A program made the position numbers and the translations under genes. Shown here piece by piece: positions 1-11,114 of a DNA stretch of 64,000 nt. The notes beneath the pieces were generated by a model. That model made no database searches. It worked only from the letters and a program-made list of their open reading frames with translations, and was not told the DNA's origin. Position 1 is the stretch's first letter; each line of letters begins with the position of its first letter. Origin of the DNA: Hemileia vastatrix (Eukaryota > Basidiomycota > Pucciniomycetes > Pucciniales > Zaghouaniaceae); NCBI GenBank assembly GCA_030280995.1, contig JASXTE010000002.1, positions 3,669,683-3,733,682 on the forward strand, read 5' to 3'.

Positions 1-110
1 AGTTTACAAAGTTCATCCAATTCCTTTAGTTTGAATTACTTCACTATAACAAGATGAATATTTTGATTTTTAGGTTGAATAACTGAAGGCTTTTATGAGA
101 CATGTGCAAT

Positions 111-305
111 TTAGTAGGTGCCTGTGTTGTGTGATCCAGGACATGATGAGGGTATTGGCTCATTTGTTTCAAATCCCTCCAGAAGTGGATACTCCTTATA
201 CCAAACCTTTTCAAAGTCAGAACCAACATCATCCTTCCAACTTTCACCAGCCATTTGCATTTGAGAAACTTTTTTTTGTTGACCATTGCGCCTTTGTCCA
301 CCCAT
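111..305 (-). CDS. Hypothetical short reading frame, probably a gene fragment
   Basis: A 64-residue open frame starting MGGQRRNGQQKK and ending SCPGSHNTGTY. It is acidic and polar, with no motif I recognise. A short AG-containing stretch upstream could be a splice acceptor, so it may be an exon of a longer gene. The surrounding DNA is A/T-rich and the codon content is less degenerate than that of the neighbours, which is the only reason to list it. It may equally be chance. Confidence 0.15.
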   Translation of the reverse strand: MGGQRRNGQQKKVSQMQMAGESWKDDVGSDFEKVWYKEYPLLEGFETNEPIPSSCPGSHNTGTY

Positions 306-744
306 TTAGATAATCTAGTTCTGAAATTTATAAAAAATTTAATTATATAGAAAATAAAAGAAAAAACCAAAAAAAAACAGCAAATTTTTATGATGGCGTA
401 AGGTCTACAACTAATTAAACCAACATGCTCAGTATCTCAAAACAATTTTGTATTTAAAATCAATACAAATTTTTCCTGGTAGGGTTTAATATAATTCTGA
501 AATAAAAAAAATTAAATAAAAGAAAATGAAAATTGAAATGAATGAAAAGAAAAAAACAAAAAAATTGTCAGAAATTTTTTATGATAGCATAAGGTCTACA
601 ACTAATTAAACAAACATGCAGAGTATCTTAAGAAAATTTTGAAAAGGAATTTGAAACAATTTGGTCCTATCGGGTTTTAGGAGAGATTCTTCAGAGTTCC
701 TGGAAAAGGCCCACCTTTTATGCCTTCAGATTTTGTTAAAGCCC
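306..744. other. A/T-rich intergenic DNA with a repeated short segment
   Basis: No gene is visible. A segment containing aaggtctacaactaattaaa, followed by acatgc and agtatct, occurs at about 399-440 and again at about 589-630. This gives two diverged direct repeats about 190 bp apart. Confidence 0.4.
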
Positions 745-1022
745 CATTTTTAAAATTATTTGGTTGCCCCAGCAGATTTAATTTAGTCAATTTTTTTTGC
801 TTTTTTTGTCCCAGAAGACTTGCTTCTGCTGGGGCTTCATTTTTTTTTGGAATTTTTTCTATATTTCTTTCTTGGCCCCAGCAGACTTGCTTCTTGAGGG
901 GGCAAATTTTTATTTTTTGAAAAAAATTTTTTTTAGCCCTATTTAATCTTTCCCCAGCAGAAACAAGTCTTCCAGGGCAAAAAAAATTGATGTTTGCCCC
1001 AGAAGACTTGCTTCTTCTGGGG
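745..1022. repeat. Cluster of CCCCAG...CTGGGG hairpin repeats
   Basis: A motif built of CCCCAGMAGACTTGCTTCT and CTGGGG recurs at about 811-836, 875-902, 952-978 (inverted) and 996-1022, with a partial copy near 763. Each copy is itself close to an inverted repeat, with CCCCAGAAG pairing with CTTCTGGGG around ACTTG. The copies lie in both orientations, so the 280-bp region could fold extensively. The motif is much more G/C-rich than its surroundings. No coding function is seen. Confidence 0.6.
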
Positions 1023-1353
1023 AAACTACTGGGCACAAGTCTCTTGCATTTTCAAGTGACTTGCAAAAAGAATTCTTGCTTGAAAATTTTTTGTCTCAAA
1101 GAAAAAAATGATGCTGTGTGCTCTCTATTGAAATGACTCTATCTTTATTCATTAGGTTTTATCTAGGACTGGTAGTGGTATGGCTCTAGTATAGGGAGAA
1201 AACTTTGCTAGTTATGGGCCAGATACTGCCCTCAAGATTCTTCAAGAGCTGCAGTGGTCAAGAATGTAGTTTTTTTGGGATTTTTTTTAATTTAAATTTT
1301 TTTTCTTTGTCTTACTTTTTTTAATTCTTTTTATGCTTTAGATTTGGGTGAAG
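1023..1353. other. A/T-rich intergenic DNA
   Basis: I see no gene here. The only notable point is a GATGCTGTGTG segment near 1110, related to the terminal sequence of the neighbouring 1354-2124 repeat. Confidence 0.4.
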
Positions 1354-2124
1354 TCATGTGCTGAAAAGACGCTGTGTCTTTTCTGTTGCATGACTTTATT
1401 TCCATTTCTCTTGTTCAAAATGTCAGATGGACTACAGGAAAGTTAAATTGTGGTGAAACTAAGTAAAAGAAATGTAATTTTAACATCACACTGCATCATT
1501 TTCAATGATTTCGCCAAAATCTTGCTCAATAATCAAGAATATTCAGATAAAACTTGAGTTAGCATCTGGTATTGTCAATAAAAAAGGAGAAAAAAAGAAT
1601 GTAGTGTTAAGAAACAACAGGCCACGTGCTGAAAAGATGCAGCATCCTTTCTGCTCACTTGAAAGTTTTTAATTGCACCAGTAAATTTGAAAGAAATTAA
1701 TGAGGAAGAATAGACAGATAAAACTTGACTTAGCATCTTGTATGGTCAATGAAAAAGGAGAAAAAAAGAATGTAGTGTTAAGAAACAACAGGTCACATGC
1801 TGAAAAGATGCATCATCTTTTCTTCTCACTTGAAAGTTTTTCATTGCACCAGTAAATTTGAAAGTAATTAATGAGGTAGAATAGCATATAAAGCTTGATT
1901 TAGCATTTTGTATGGTCAATAAAAAAAGAAAAAAAAAGGATGTAGTGTTAAGAAAAAACAGGTCACATGCTGAAAAGATGCAGCATCTTTTATGCTCACT
2001 TGAAAGTTTTTCAATGCACCAGTAATTTTGAAAGAAGTTAATGAGGTCTAGCTAACAACTTGAACTACAGAAATTGAAATAAATTCACATGATGGAACAG
2101 ATGCTGTGTCTTTTCAGCACATGA
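1354..2124. mobile_element. Possible small non-autonomous inverted-repeat element with internal tandem repeats
   Basis: The ends carry an inverted repeat: GTCATGTGCTGAAAAGAC at 1354 and its complement GTCTTTTCAGCACATGAC ending at 2124. Inside, about three units of roughly 171 bp run from about 1545 to 2058, each containing AACAGGTCACATGCTGAAAAGATGCA-like and ATGGTCAAT-like segments. There is no reading frame. The arrangement resembles a MITE or foldback element, but I see no clear target duplication, so the family is open. Confidence 0.4.
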
Positions 2125-2719
2125 CTCAATCACAATTCAGACATAAAAATTATTAAAAAAAATGTACAAAATAAATTTGTAAAAGACAATAAATGTGAAA
2201 AAATGTCACATTAACTGAAATAACAATTAATCAATTAAAAAATTAAAGTAATTTTTTAATTTCCTCATAAGTTTGGCAATTTTTTATACATTCCATAATA
2301 AATACTTTTTTTTAATTTTCTTGCTTTTACAATTCACGACTTGCCATTTTTCTTTGAAATTAATGGTATTTTAATTTCTCTGAGCAATTATGAACTCTTT
2401 TCATCTCCTCTGCCTCAAATCTGGCCTTTTCATAATTAGATTGAAGAAAAAAAAACTTCCTCCAAATCTAAGGCCCTTTATCTTTCATTAGCATATGATC
2501 AAACTTCATCTTCTCAAAGACAAGGGCATTTTTGGAAATACAGGATTTTGCTACAAAAAGAGAAATGAAAAAAATAAGTTATTAAATAAGATATATAGTG
2601 ACTTATTCTTACTAATATTTATTTTCTAAAAATAATCATCAAGGGAAGCCAAAGAGCTGGATGAAGTTTTACCATGTTTTAAAAGATGGTTCAAGTTCAT
2701 TGATGTTGGGGCTCAGTGC
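2125..2719. other. A/T-rich intergenic DNA
   Basis: No gene or repeat is supported here. Homopolymer A and T runs are frequent. Confidence 0.4.
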
Positions 2720-3605
2720 TTTATTTTGGAATTTGAGCTAGAGGGTTCAGGAAGTTCATCTAAAGCAGCTGCCAAAGCATGATTCTCATTTGCTGGATTG
2801 AAAATTTTCTTGGAATTTGAGTTTGAGTAGGAGTATGAGGAGACTAGAAAAGAAAGAAAGAAAGAAAGAAAGAAAAAGAAATTTAGAGAAGAATTTAAGA
2901 AAAAAGAAAAAGTAAACATGCATCAAATAATTTTGGCTTTGAGTACTCAGATCTGCTGCAAACTAATTATTCTTCTTGATAGTCAGGATCATCTTTGGCT
3001 AAACTATGGTGAGAGGCTTCAGGGGATTGATCTCCTTCAAGTAAAGGTGTGTCAGAGGATTATAGGAAGGTTTTAATCCAGAGGGTATATCCTTAGTAGT
3101 ATCATGTAGAAACAAAGGGTTGACATCAACTTGGGAACCAAAAAAATATCTATTTCCTCATAGTAAGGACAAATGACATTGAGCTTTTTGGAAACAGTAG
3201 TAATACCAATTTATAAGTCCTCATCATCGACACAAAAGCCAGTGGAAGTGGAAGCAAAATGAGCCTTTTTATATTTTGATTGATATATTTTGAACCTTTC
3301 TTAAATTGCTTATGAGTGATGTATATTCTACATTTTGTGTTTCTCTTTACTTGATTTTCCATCAACAAGAAGTAATTTACCTTTGATGAAGGTGGATTTT
3401 TAATGCAGGTAGACTTCTTACATCCAAAATATGCATCATAAATTGATTTTATTTTGAGGAAGTTGATGATGATAAGATAATATTCCTTTTTAAGCTGTCC
3501 AGACTTTGGTTTCTCAGGTGAGGGGCTAGCATTACAAGGAGACTTTTGTGATAAATAATTTTTTTAGATGCCTTTTTAGTGTTGTATTTTTGGGGAGGCA
3601 TTATA
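2720..3605 (-). pseudogene. Degenerate Myb/SANT-like rust-type gene, third copy
   Basis: Read leftward, frames that must be joined across indels give LKKEYYLIIINFLKIK, YDAYFGCKKST, KNPPSSKVN, then STSTGFCVDDEDL, ITTVSKKLNVICPYYEE, VDVNPLFLHDTTKDIPSG. The segments are collinear with the better copies at 6249-6834 and 55356-56695 (compare SSTGFDFNDLDISKGIKS and DKLDSLCPYFKDMDS). The order is an N-terminal segment resembling the Myb/SANT-like domain that often accompanies PIF/Harbinger transposases, then a conserved TGF...KL..CPY..MD block. A microsatellite (AAAG)n at about 2846-2876 lies at the C-terminal side. Stops and frameshifts make it a pseudogene. The Myb/SANT label rests on family recall; the homology between copies is seen directly. 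Confidence 0.5.
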
Positions 3606-4904
3606 AAACTGGTATGTTACAAGAAAAAGAGATTAAGAAAGAGGTTAAAAAATAAGGGAAAAAACATGCCTAGTTAAAATGTCCCAATAAAATGTTTCTA
3701 ATATCAGTGAGGATGGAGGAGGAGATAGAGATCAGTGTGGAAAGGATGATGTGGCCAACATGTGGTTGTGAAAAAAAATCACAAAAAAAGTGCTGATTTG
3801 AGGTCAGAGCTGTTACCAATTTGAGAAACAAGTGACTTATTTTCAAAATTTAAGTGTTGGTTTGTAAGTGCTGATTTGGATTGAAATCTGAACTTAAGTT
3901 AATTGCAGATTTGGACACCCCCTATTCAATTTCCCCCAAATTCAAACATCATTCTTTCTTGCTCTATTTTTCCTAATTTTCAATAAAGGTAAATTTAATC
4001 TCCTTTTTTTATAACTAAATGATATCTCTTCCCTTCTATGAAAATTTCATACTTAAATATATGCACAACTCTTATCTGGATAACAAAGAACTTATTAAAC
4101 TCTTCTTGTTTGCTTCTCCATTACCACCTTTCAAGTTTTTGTAAAACTTTTAAAATCAGACTCAGAATTAGGGTTAGATTTATTTGAATCTAATTTTCTT
4201 TTTACTGAATATTCTCCTGAAGGCTACCTTTCATTTCCCACAGACAGATTTGAATTTGGTTCAGTGGTTGCTGAGATATTGACTTTTAAATTTGAACCTT
4301 TTTCCCCAGTTTAATTATTTTAAGTCATATTTTTATGTATAAAATTAGGGTTAGGTTTATTTAAATCAGATGTACTTTAACTTAAGACTCTCCTGAAGCC
4401 TACCATTCATTTCCCACAAACAGGTTTGGATTAGGTTCAGTGGTTTCTGAGATTTTGGCCTTAAAAGTTGAGACTTTTTTTCCAAATGTTACTTAATTTA
4501 TTTTATCTTTTTATATTACATTATTAGAGAACAAGGCTTCTGAAACTCTTATCTGTAGATTATCTAGGCTTATATCTCCATCTTGTTGGAATTTTCATCA
4601 TCAATTTTCAAATTTTTGTGCAGTTTTGAAAATCACAGTCAAAATTAGGGTTAGGTTTATTTGAATCTTATTTTCATTTAGAAAAGTATTCTTCTGATGC
4701 CTATATTTTATATCCCATAAATGGATTTGAATTCGGTTCAGTGGTTTCTGAGATATTGACCTTTAAAGTTGAGCCTTTTTTCTAAATTTCATTTAATTTA
4801 TTTCATGTTTAGATCAGGATTTGTTAAAGGCTATTGTCTTGGTATGTCTAATAATAAATGTTTCTTTCTTAAAATTATGTTACTCATTTTATTTCCATAG
4901 GCAT
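3606..4904. other. Non-coding A/T-rich DNA with three diverged repeats
   Basis: No gene is seen. Three diverged copies of a segment of about 160 bp start near 4158, 4338 and 4640. Each has AATTAGGGTTAG, then TTTATTT, then TTCTCCTGA or a close variant, CATTTCCCA and TTCAGTGGTT.CTGAGAT. AATTAGGGTTAG contains a single TTAGGG and is not a telomere array. Confidence 0.45.
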
Positions 4905-5190
4905 CGATTCTTTACTTAAAAAAGGTTTCTCAAGTTCATCACCAAACAACCAAAGCTTCACCTGCTTGGAATCTTGTCAAGAGTTCACACATTTCAGATG
5001 TTCATTTCAAATCAGTCAAAAAGTAATCCACAGAATATACAAGGTAAAAAAAGAATGTAAATTTAACAAATATAAAAAAAATTTAAAAATCATGTGAAGA
5101 ATTTAATCACTTTGTCTGTTCTTTTCAAATAAATAGGGAGCTAGTCAATAGGATTGATAAGGTATGTGAAAAACTTGAGGTAATACAAAA
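4905..5190 (+). pseudogene. C-terminal fragment of TET-like 2OG-Fe(II) oxygenase
   Basis: The plus strand shows FKFITKQP/VHHQTTKASPAW and, one frame away, CQEFTHFRCSFQISQKVIHRIYK-type sequence (key part FTHFRCSFQIS at about 4982-5015). It ends at AAG|GTAAAAAAAG, with an acceptor TAAATAG|GGAGCTAGTC near 5140. The block matches HQHQTTKAPP and FTHFGCSFQINEGL in the minus-strand copy at 58680-60818. It is the C-terminal part of the double-stranded beta-helix domain, including the second metal-ligand His region. The N-terminal part is not detectable upstream, and a frameshift splits the visible part. It is a remnant. Confidence 0.5.
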
Positions 5191-6248
5191 AACATTAAAT
5201 AGAAAGAAAAAGAATGGGGTGTAATGTAGGTTGTCAAATTTTATTTTTATTTCATAAATTACCATTTTACAAGTCATATATGATACTCTACTTACCTAAA
5301 TTGATGAGCCATTGACCGTGTGTTATATAATGGTAATCATGAAGAAATTTGTTTTTCTCATGAGGTTCATGTATACATTTGTGTTAGACTTCATTGACTT
5401 TGGTCAAAGACAATTTCCACTAACATTTTTACTAGAATTGTCATTAATTTAGGTTTGTAAAAAATCTTATAAGACTTATTTACATGCAAATTTATGCAAT
5501 GAACATAAATTTTGGAAATCTATTCCCCTACTTCAATAAAAAACAGGGGAGGGTATTGCCACTTTTTTTTTTCATAAATTTTTTTCTGACTTAGAAAAAA
5601 AATGGTGTTCCCCACCCCCTATTATAGTAAATAGCAGCGGAGGGTATTTCAAAAAATAATTTTGACATAAATCATTTTTAATTCAATTGCTTGTAACTGA
5701 ATTTTGGATTTTTCCAATTGAAATTGATTATTTTTGAATTTTTTATCATTCTCTCTTTGAATCCCAACCTTCTCCATCTCCAAATCTAAACAATCTTTCT
5801 CAATTTATAAAAATTATTCTTCCTTTGATTGTGAATGAGACCACTTCTTTTCCTCAAAAAGTAGTTGATGTTCTGCAGTTTTTTCATGAGACTCAAACTT
5901 CATGATTTCAATTTGTGCTTTTTTCTTTTTCTGCAAAAATTTTAACTTTTAAGAGTAAGAGAAATAAATTAAGAAAAATTCTTTAATCATAACAAAAATA
6001 AAAAATGTATGAGTTTTTCAAATTTTTGCAAAATAAAAATCATCTAAAATCAAGACCTTTGAAAAGTCAGAACATATGAAATTATCACCAAAAAGAAATT
6101 AAACAAAATTTATTTAGCAAGAGGCATTATATCATTTATCAGATTCAAGTTTCTCCAGAAAATCATCAATGGAAGAAAAAAGGGTTTGGGAAAAACTATC
6201 TCTGTTTTACTTTCTATGACTGTTGAAATTCAAAGTAGTTTATGATCT
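5191..6248. other. Intergenic DNA, mirror of the region beside 56700-57200
   Basis: No gene is seen. At 5525-5665 the sequence holds two spaced GGGGAGGGTATT / GGAGGGTATTTC segments preceded by TTCAATAAAA. These match, in inverted orientation, the CAATACTCCCCCC repeats at 56890-57200. This is part of the evidence that the two flanks are inverted copies. Confidence 0.4.
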
Positions 6249-6969
6249 TCACTTTTTTTTGACGGTAACATTTTCCTCTTCATAATTGATGCTAGCTTCA
6301 GACTCACTTGCTTGAGAATCCTGGTTTTTTTCATTAGCCTTTTTATAAATAAAAAAAATAATACAACTATACAAGAAATAAAAACTTACTGGAGTGGAAT
6401 CATTTTGGTTTATATCACCATAAGGATCTATTGGAAAGCTATCTAGATTTGTTGAATTTAAAACAGGGGAGGCTTTAGTGGAGGAAGAGGATGGGAATAG
6501 ATTTCTTTTGACATCATGGTTGGAGATAGCATCTTCAACATCCAAAATGTTGGCAGAACTAACATCATCTTTCTCTCCGAAAATAGCATACATCTCTTTA
6601 AATTATGGACATAGAGATTCAAGTTTATCATCTATGGATTTTATGCCCTTACTGATATCAGTGTCGGTAATACCAGAACCAGTATAAAATGAAAGATTCT
6701 TTGCCTTCTTGTATTTGTCTTGGTAATTCTTGAAATGTTCAGACATCTGTTTAGATAAAAGATAAATCCTTCCCTTTGTCTTATTTTGTAATTCATTGGC
6801 CATTAGAAGATAGCCATTGACTTTTGATGCAGGGGACCATCCTACTTAAGTTTAATTCTCAGTACCAAAACAAGAATCATAATTAGTTTTTTTTTTCAGC
6901 CAGTTGATAAGTATGAGATGATTATTTTTTTTTTTTAGTTTAAACGTCTTTAATTTCTCAGCTGAGCTG
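6249..6969 (-). pseudogene. Myb/SANT-like rust-type gene, left mirror copy, cut by element C
   Basis: Read leftward from the element C boundary, homology to the right copy starts in ANELQNKTKGRIYLLSKQ, continues with SGITDTDISKGIKSIDDKLE and AIFGEKDDV, then SFPIDPYGDINQNDSTP. A GTAAGT donor after ACTCCA (6390) and an AAAAAG acceptor near 6340 bound an intron at the same place as in the right copy. The part 6835-6969 has decayed frames. The 5' third of the gene lies at 54519-54640, on the other side of the 47.5-kb element C, so the gene was split by that insertion. The protein family looks like the Myb/SANT-type DNA-binding partner of PIF/Harbinger elements; function is inferred only. Confidence 0.55.
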
Positions 6970-8241
6970 TGTGGTATGCACATCACAGGTAACTTATCTT
7001 TTGGACCAATCAGCTTGTGTATCCCAGGAAGAACAAAGGAGAATCATAGGGAAGAAGATAGTGCTATCATCAATATGTAATTATGGTTTTAAAAGAACAA
7101 AGCAAAGAAAAGCGTGGTAGGGAATTAAGGGTCTGTGTGCTTCAATTTTGCAGCGGGATGTGCTGCATAAAGGAATTATCAACTTAGGAGTGCAAGCGCT
7201 GAACATTAAGGATTTGGATTTTCCAATAATTTTGTGTTATGTGTTAAGGAAGAATTATGGCGCAAGGTAGGCCTCAAGTACATAGTATACTGCACTGTGG
7301 CTAGTGTGGTAACTTACTTAAATAGGTATTGTAAGTTGCAGAGGCTAATTAGTTAAGTCAATTGTCAGAACTATGGACTTAGTAATGAAACAAGGAGAAT
7401 GAGGACTTGATCTCAAATTACCCAAGAATCTAAGAGACTAGGATCAGCACTTGAAAGGTGACAAGGAAGGATGTAGTGCTGAAACAATGCAAAGTTACAA
7501 TCATAAGCGCTCATGTGGAACATGAGTGAAACAAGTAAATACTAGTTTTAGTAGGCTTAGTGTATGTTTAGGCGCTGTAGCTGTTACAAGTGGTGTATTT
7601 AGTTTACTAATTAATTAGTTAGTTTTTTGATAATGTGGTGCTAGAAACAGCACTGGAGATCCACCAGGGAACTGTGTCTGGTGCGCTGAAAAATATAATA
7701 AGGAAAGGCTATCTTATAGAAGTAGGAAGAAGAGTGAGGTAAAAGATTATTATTGAGATCAGTAATTTTGATTACGAACATTAGAGCTTCTTATTATATA
7801 CTATTGAAATATATTGTGATATATAGAAATTTTGTCTATTTTGTGATTACTCTGATAAAAAGTTCATGTGTCTGTGTGTGTATTTCATATAGTTTAGTGA
7901 AAAAGTGCAACACAGAGGGAATATATAGATTCAGTAGGATAAACTATTATTAGAGTTATTTTATTGCTATAATAAGGCATATTCAGAGAGAGAGCTTCAA
8001 TAGGGAGCAGCTGTGGATATTAACACTTATTAAGAATAGAAATATCCAGATAGTAATATTTGTTTCTCCTTATCTTTTAACTCATCTCTCAGCTCATAAA
8101 CTATCAAGTCAGATACTAGTATTACACATTATTGTGCTATCTTTGAAATAAGAGTGGCAGGTGCTTCTTTTTAGAAATGGAAAAAAAAAATCAACCCATC
8201 TTGCATTGTGTCTACTGCTTAGTACTTTAGAACTCTCTACA
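6970..8241 (+). repeat. Element C 5' LTR
   Basis: It aligns along its full length with 53244-54518. Shared landmarks include GGTAACTTATCTTTTGGACC near the start, TAATGTGGTGCTAGAAACAG in the middle and TGCTTAGTACTTTAGAAC at the end. It starts TGTGGTATGC and ends TCTCTACA. By eye the two LTRs differ at roughly one base in ten to twelve near the start. Confidence 0.85.
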
Positions 8242-8243
8242 AT

Positions 8244-8260
8244 TGGTGTCCCAACAGTGG
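8244..8260 (+). other. Element C primer binding site
   Basis: TGGTGTCCCAACAGTGG lies two bases after the LTR. It is a diverged form of the TGGCGCCCAACGTGGGG site used by elements B and D, which corresponds to the 3' end of a tRNA-Lys type. Confidence 0.6.
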
Positions 8261-8483
8261 CCTATTATTAACTAGTGCTTAGATTAGATTGTTTGGTTTT
8301 CAGGTTTTTGTCAAGAAGGCGTAATCAAGACGGCACTTCAGTGGAAGAGTCATAGGATCTACAACAAGTGGATCAATAGCCATTATCAGAGGATAGCGTA
8401 GGACTGTATCCTGGATATAGTTGGGTTAAATTATTAAGTGTGTGCTTTTTTTTGAATTTTGTTTCAATTATTTCATTTCAAAG

Positions 8484-9955
8484 ATGGAACCTACTGCAAC
8501 TACATCTAGGGGATGTCAGGAGATGGTTAAATTTCCCAATACAACAGCATCGTTGCGGCAGAAGGTAACTACAATTATCAGGTGTAAAGATGAAAGCTTG
8601 TGTTTTGTGGGCATTGATACCAAGAAGTTCTTATGTAGGTTTGAAAAAGCAGCTGAAGTTCATGGAGGGACCAAATATTATATGGTGTGCCTAGTATTTT
8701 TCTTTGTATCAAATGAGTGCAAGGACAATCTGGAGGATCTAAAGGGTCACAAAGATCCTGATTTTTCAGCGCTAAAGTAACAGATTCTTAAGAGATGGCC
8801 AAAGATTATTGAGGAAACTAGATACACAATTAAGGATCTATATGTCTTGGCTAAGAAGGCCAAAGCTGGAGGGGGTGTTTGTGACCCTAAAGAGTTTAAA
8901 AGTTTCAGGGAAGAGTTTGATCAAATGGTTGAGTATTTGGTCAGTAATGAAGATTTTAGTAATAATAATGCATCTTTAACTTGGTTTTGTGAAGCGTTAG
9001 CGCCAGAAGTAGAAGACTGGGCAAAGAGGTGCTTGGATAACAAAGGGAAATTAGTCAAGAAGAGGGACAGTAATTATAAGTACCCTGGATTAAAGGAAGT
9101 AGAGACAGAAGTGAAAGTGGAAATGAAGTTGCATTGAGTTGAGTGCTGCACAGTTAGAGTTGCTTTGAATAATGAGGAAATGGATGAGGATGCATCTGAT
9201 GTTTGATTGTCTCCTCAGGTGTTGTCGCCTAAATCTAAAGTTTTAACTAAAGAGCAGCCAGATTCTGTTATGGCTAGTGTTGAAAAATTGGAGAAGAAAA
9301 TAATTGAAGAAGCAAAAACAAAGGAGGTGTTTAGGCCCAAGAGCTCATCCCAACCTTTGCGCTTTGCTACTATAGTATGTTACTATTGTAATAAAGAAGG
9401 TCATACTAGGATGAGGTGTAATGCACTTCAAAAGGATAAATAAGAGAGGGTAGTTTACAAAGATGGAGCTACGCTTATGTTGGAAAATGGGACTAAGCTT
9501 GTTAAAGACAAGGATCAAGGGATGCAAGCCATGGTCATTGATTATATTAATAAGAAGTCTATGAAGAGCAAGTCAAGCAAGGGCAAAGAGCCTGAAGCCA
9601 AAGAGAAAGGCAAGGATGCAAAATCACTTAATTTTTCAGTTTCTTGAGTAGTGTTAAATATTAAAGTAAAAGAAGGAGCGGTTGCAGTGCCACTTACTGC
9701 AGCAAATCTGGAGATGTTTGCAGAAAAACACAAGAAAATGCCCCCCAGCATTTAGTAGGCCAAGAAGAGCTGGTTCTAGGTATGCGAATCCAGAGGATAT
9801 GGAGGAAGTAGGGTATACTACTAGAGAAAATACACCTGCGCCTATGGAAGATGTTGAAATGGAAGGTATGGAACCTGGTGGGTATGGTGTAGATCATCAG
9901 GGAGAAGAAAAACCTGTGATGATGAAGGAGCCAGAGGTAGCACAGAAAAGGGCGG
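8484..9955 (+). pseudogene. gag: Element C gag, 5' part, with zinc knuckle
   Basis: It starts at MEPTATTSRGCQEMVKF and stays in one frame to about 9750 despite stops at 8778, 9135 and 9204 and near 9440 and 9646. A retroviral zinc knuckle CYYCNKEGHTRMRC (C-X2-C-X4-H-X4-C) lies at about 9390-9430. A frameshift in a C run near 9750 moves the frame. The sequence then runs SRPRRAGSRYANPEDMEE up to QKRAV, where element A begins. The other half resumes at 22054 with VPGEGMPGARHNTPKN in the matching frame, so gag-protease was a single frame before A inserted. The upstream part resembles the gag capsid region of B only weakly. Confidence 0.75.
9952..9955 (+). repeat. Target-site duplication of element A, left copy (GCGG)
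   Basis: GCGG ends at 9955, directly before TGTGGTCTTC. The second copy is 22054-22057. Joining the flanks restores an open gag frame. Confidence 0.85.
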
Positions 9956-11054
9956 TGTGGTCTTCCAGCATTAGCTGAGCCCTTTGTTGGTCTATTTAGT
10001 GTTGTTTTGATATGTTTTAAATGAAATTGCTTAATAATTGGGTGTTTTTCTGTATTTATTCAGCAAATATTGGGACTGGAGGGATGTGGGTAATACTGCT
10101 GGATAGCCCCGGTATTTTTCTATATTTTATGTCATGATGACATTTTTCAGATTTTAAGTATTAAACGTATAATTTCTCATTTTTCATTTAAAAAGATAGC
10201 TGTTTAATTTTGTTTTTTGTGTTTTACGGGCTAACCTTAATTCTTAGGGTTGAGTGCTTACTACCATTAGAATGAGCTAATTTTTCTCTACATTTTATGT
10301 CTCAATGATATTATAGCCTAATTATGTGTTTTAAAGGTTTTGGTAGTTGTAGTAGATTTTTATAAGTATTTTGGGTATTTTTGGAGGTTTTCATTGGTTT
10401 TCTGGCTTCAGGGTGGTCTGGCCGCCTCAGGCAGGCCTTAAAACGTTGGGCGGAACACCTACCTCGGTGCTAGAAGGCTGGGAAGCGTTTCTAGAGGGAT
10501 TTTATGCAATTTGGTGCTCAAGAATGACAAATTTGTTGGTGTGCATGGGCTTTTAGATAGTGGTCTGTCTGTACAAAGTGAATAAGACAGTTTGGGGCAA
10601 CTTTATTTATCATACAACCATCCAGAGGTGATATCATTGTTCCTCACTCAGTTATCACTGTTTTTTGGCCACAATTGGCTGTATTTGTTTCAAGGTGAGT
10701 CCTTCATTTAACTTAACTTGGAAACTGGTTTCTCTGTCATAGTCTTTCAAGCTATATCAAGTATTATTGCTGTCTCTGGTGTGGATTTGCAACCTACATC
10801 AAGTATAATTGCTTTCTCTGGTGTGGACATTGGTCTACATTTCAGTTCTTTGGTTTGGTAGTCTTTCTGGAGACTACTTTCTTGGCTGATAAGGCAGTCA
10901 AGTGTGTTGGAAAAGGAGCTTTAGTAAACAGGAACCAATATAATGTAGCAGGTAAATCTCACTTTATTTTTCTAAAGGGACAGGGGATTTTCTCTCTGGG
11001 TTTCTCCAACACCCTTGGTCAGGGCCTATAGCTAGTAATAAAGGATTTTCTAAA
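9956..11054 (+). repeat. Element A 5' LTR
   Basis: It runs from TGTGGTCTTCC to GGATTTTCTAAA, where intact relatives end GGATTGTCTACA. It matches 20957-22053 and, in inverse orientation, the LTRs of D. Divergence from its partner is easy to see, several percent or more. Confidence 0.85.
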
Positions 11055-11058
11055 TTTC

Positions 11059-11075
11059 TGGCACCCAAAGTGGGA
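11059..11075 (+). other. Element A primer binding site (mutated)
   Basis: TGGCACCCAAAGTGGGA lies four bases (TTTC) after the LTR. It corresponds to TGGCGCCCAACGTGGGG in D with three changes. The unmutated form is complementary to a tRNA-Lys(CUU)-type 3' end. Confidence 0.7.
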
Positions 11076-11114
11076 TCAAACCTGCTTGTTCTTTGGAATC
11101 CCTGTTGTCTTTGA

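Noticed and set aside
4158..4660. AATTAGGGTTAG repeats as interstitial telomere
   Set aside because: Each is a single TTAGGG in a longer diverged repeat, with no tandem telomere units.
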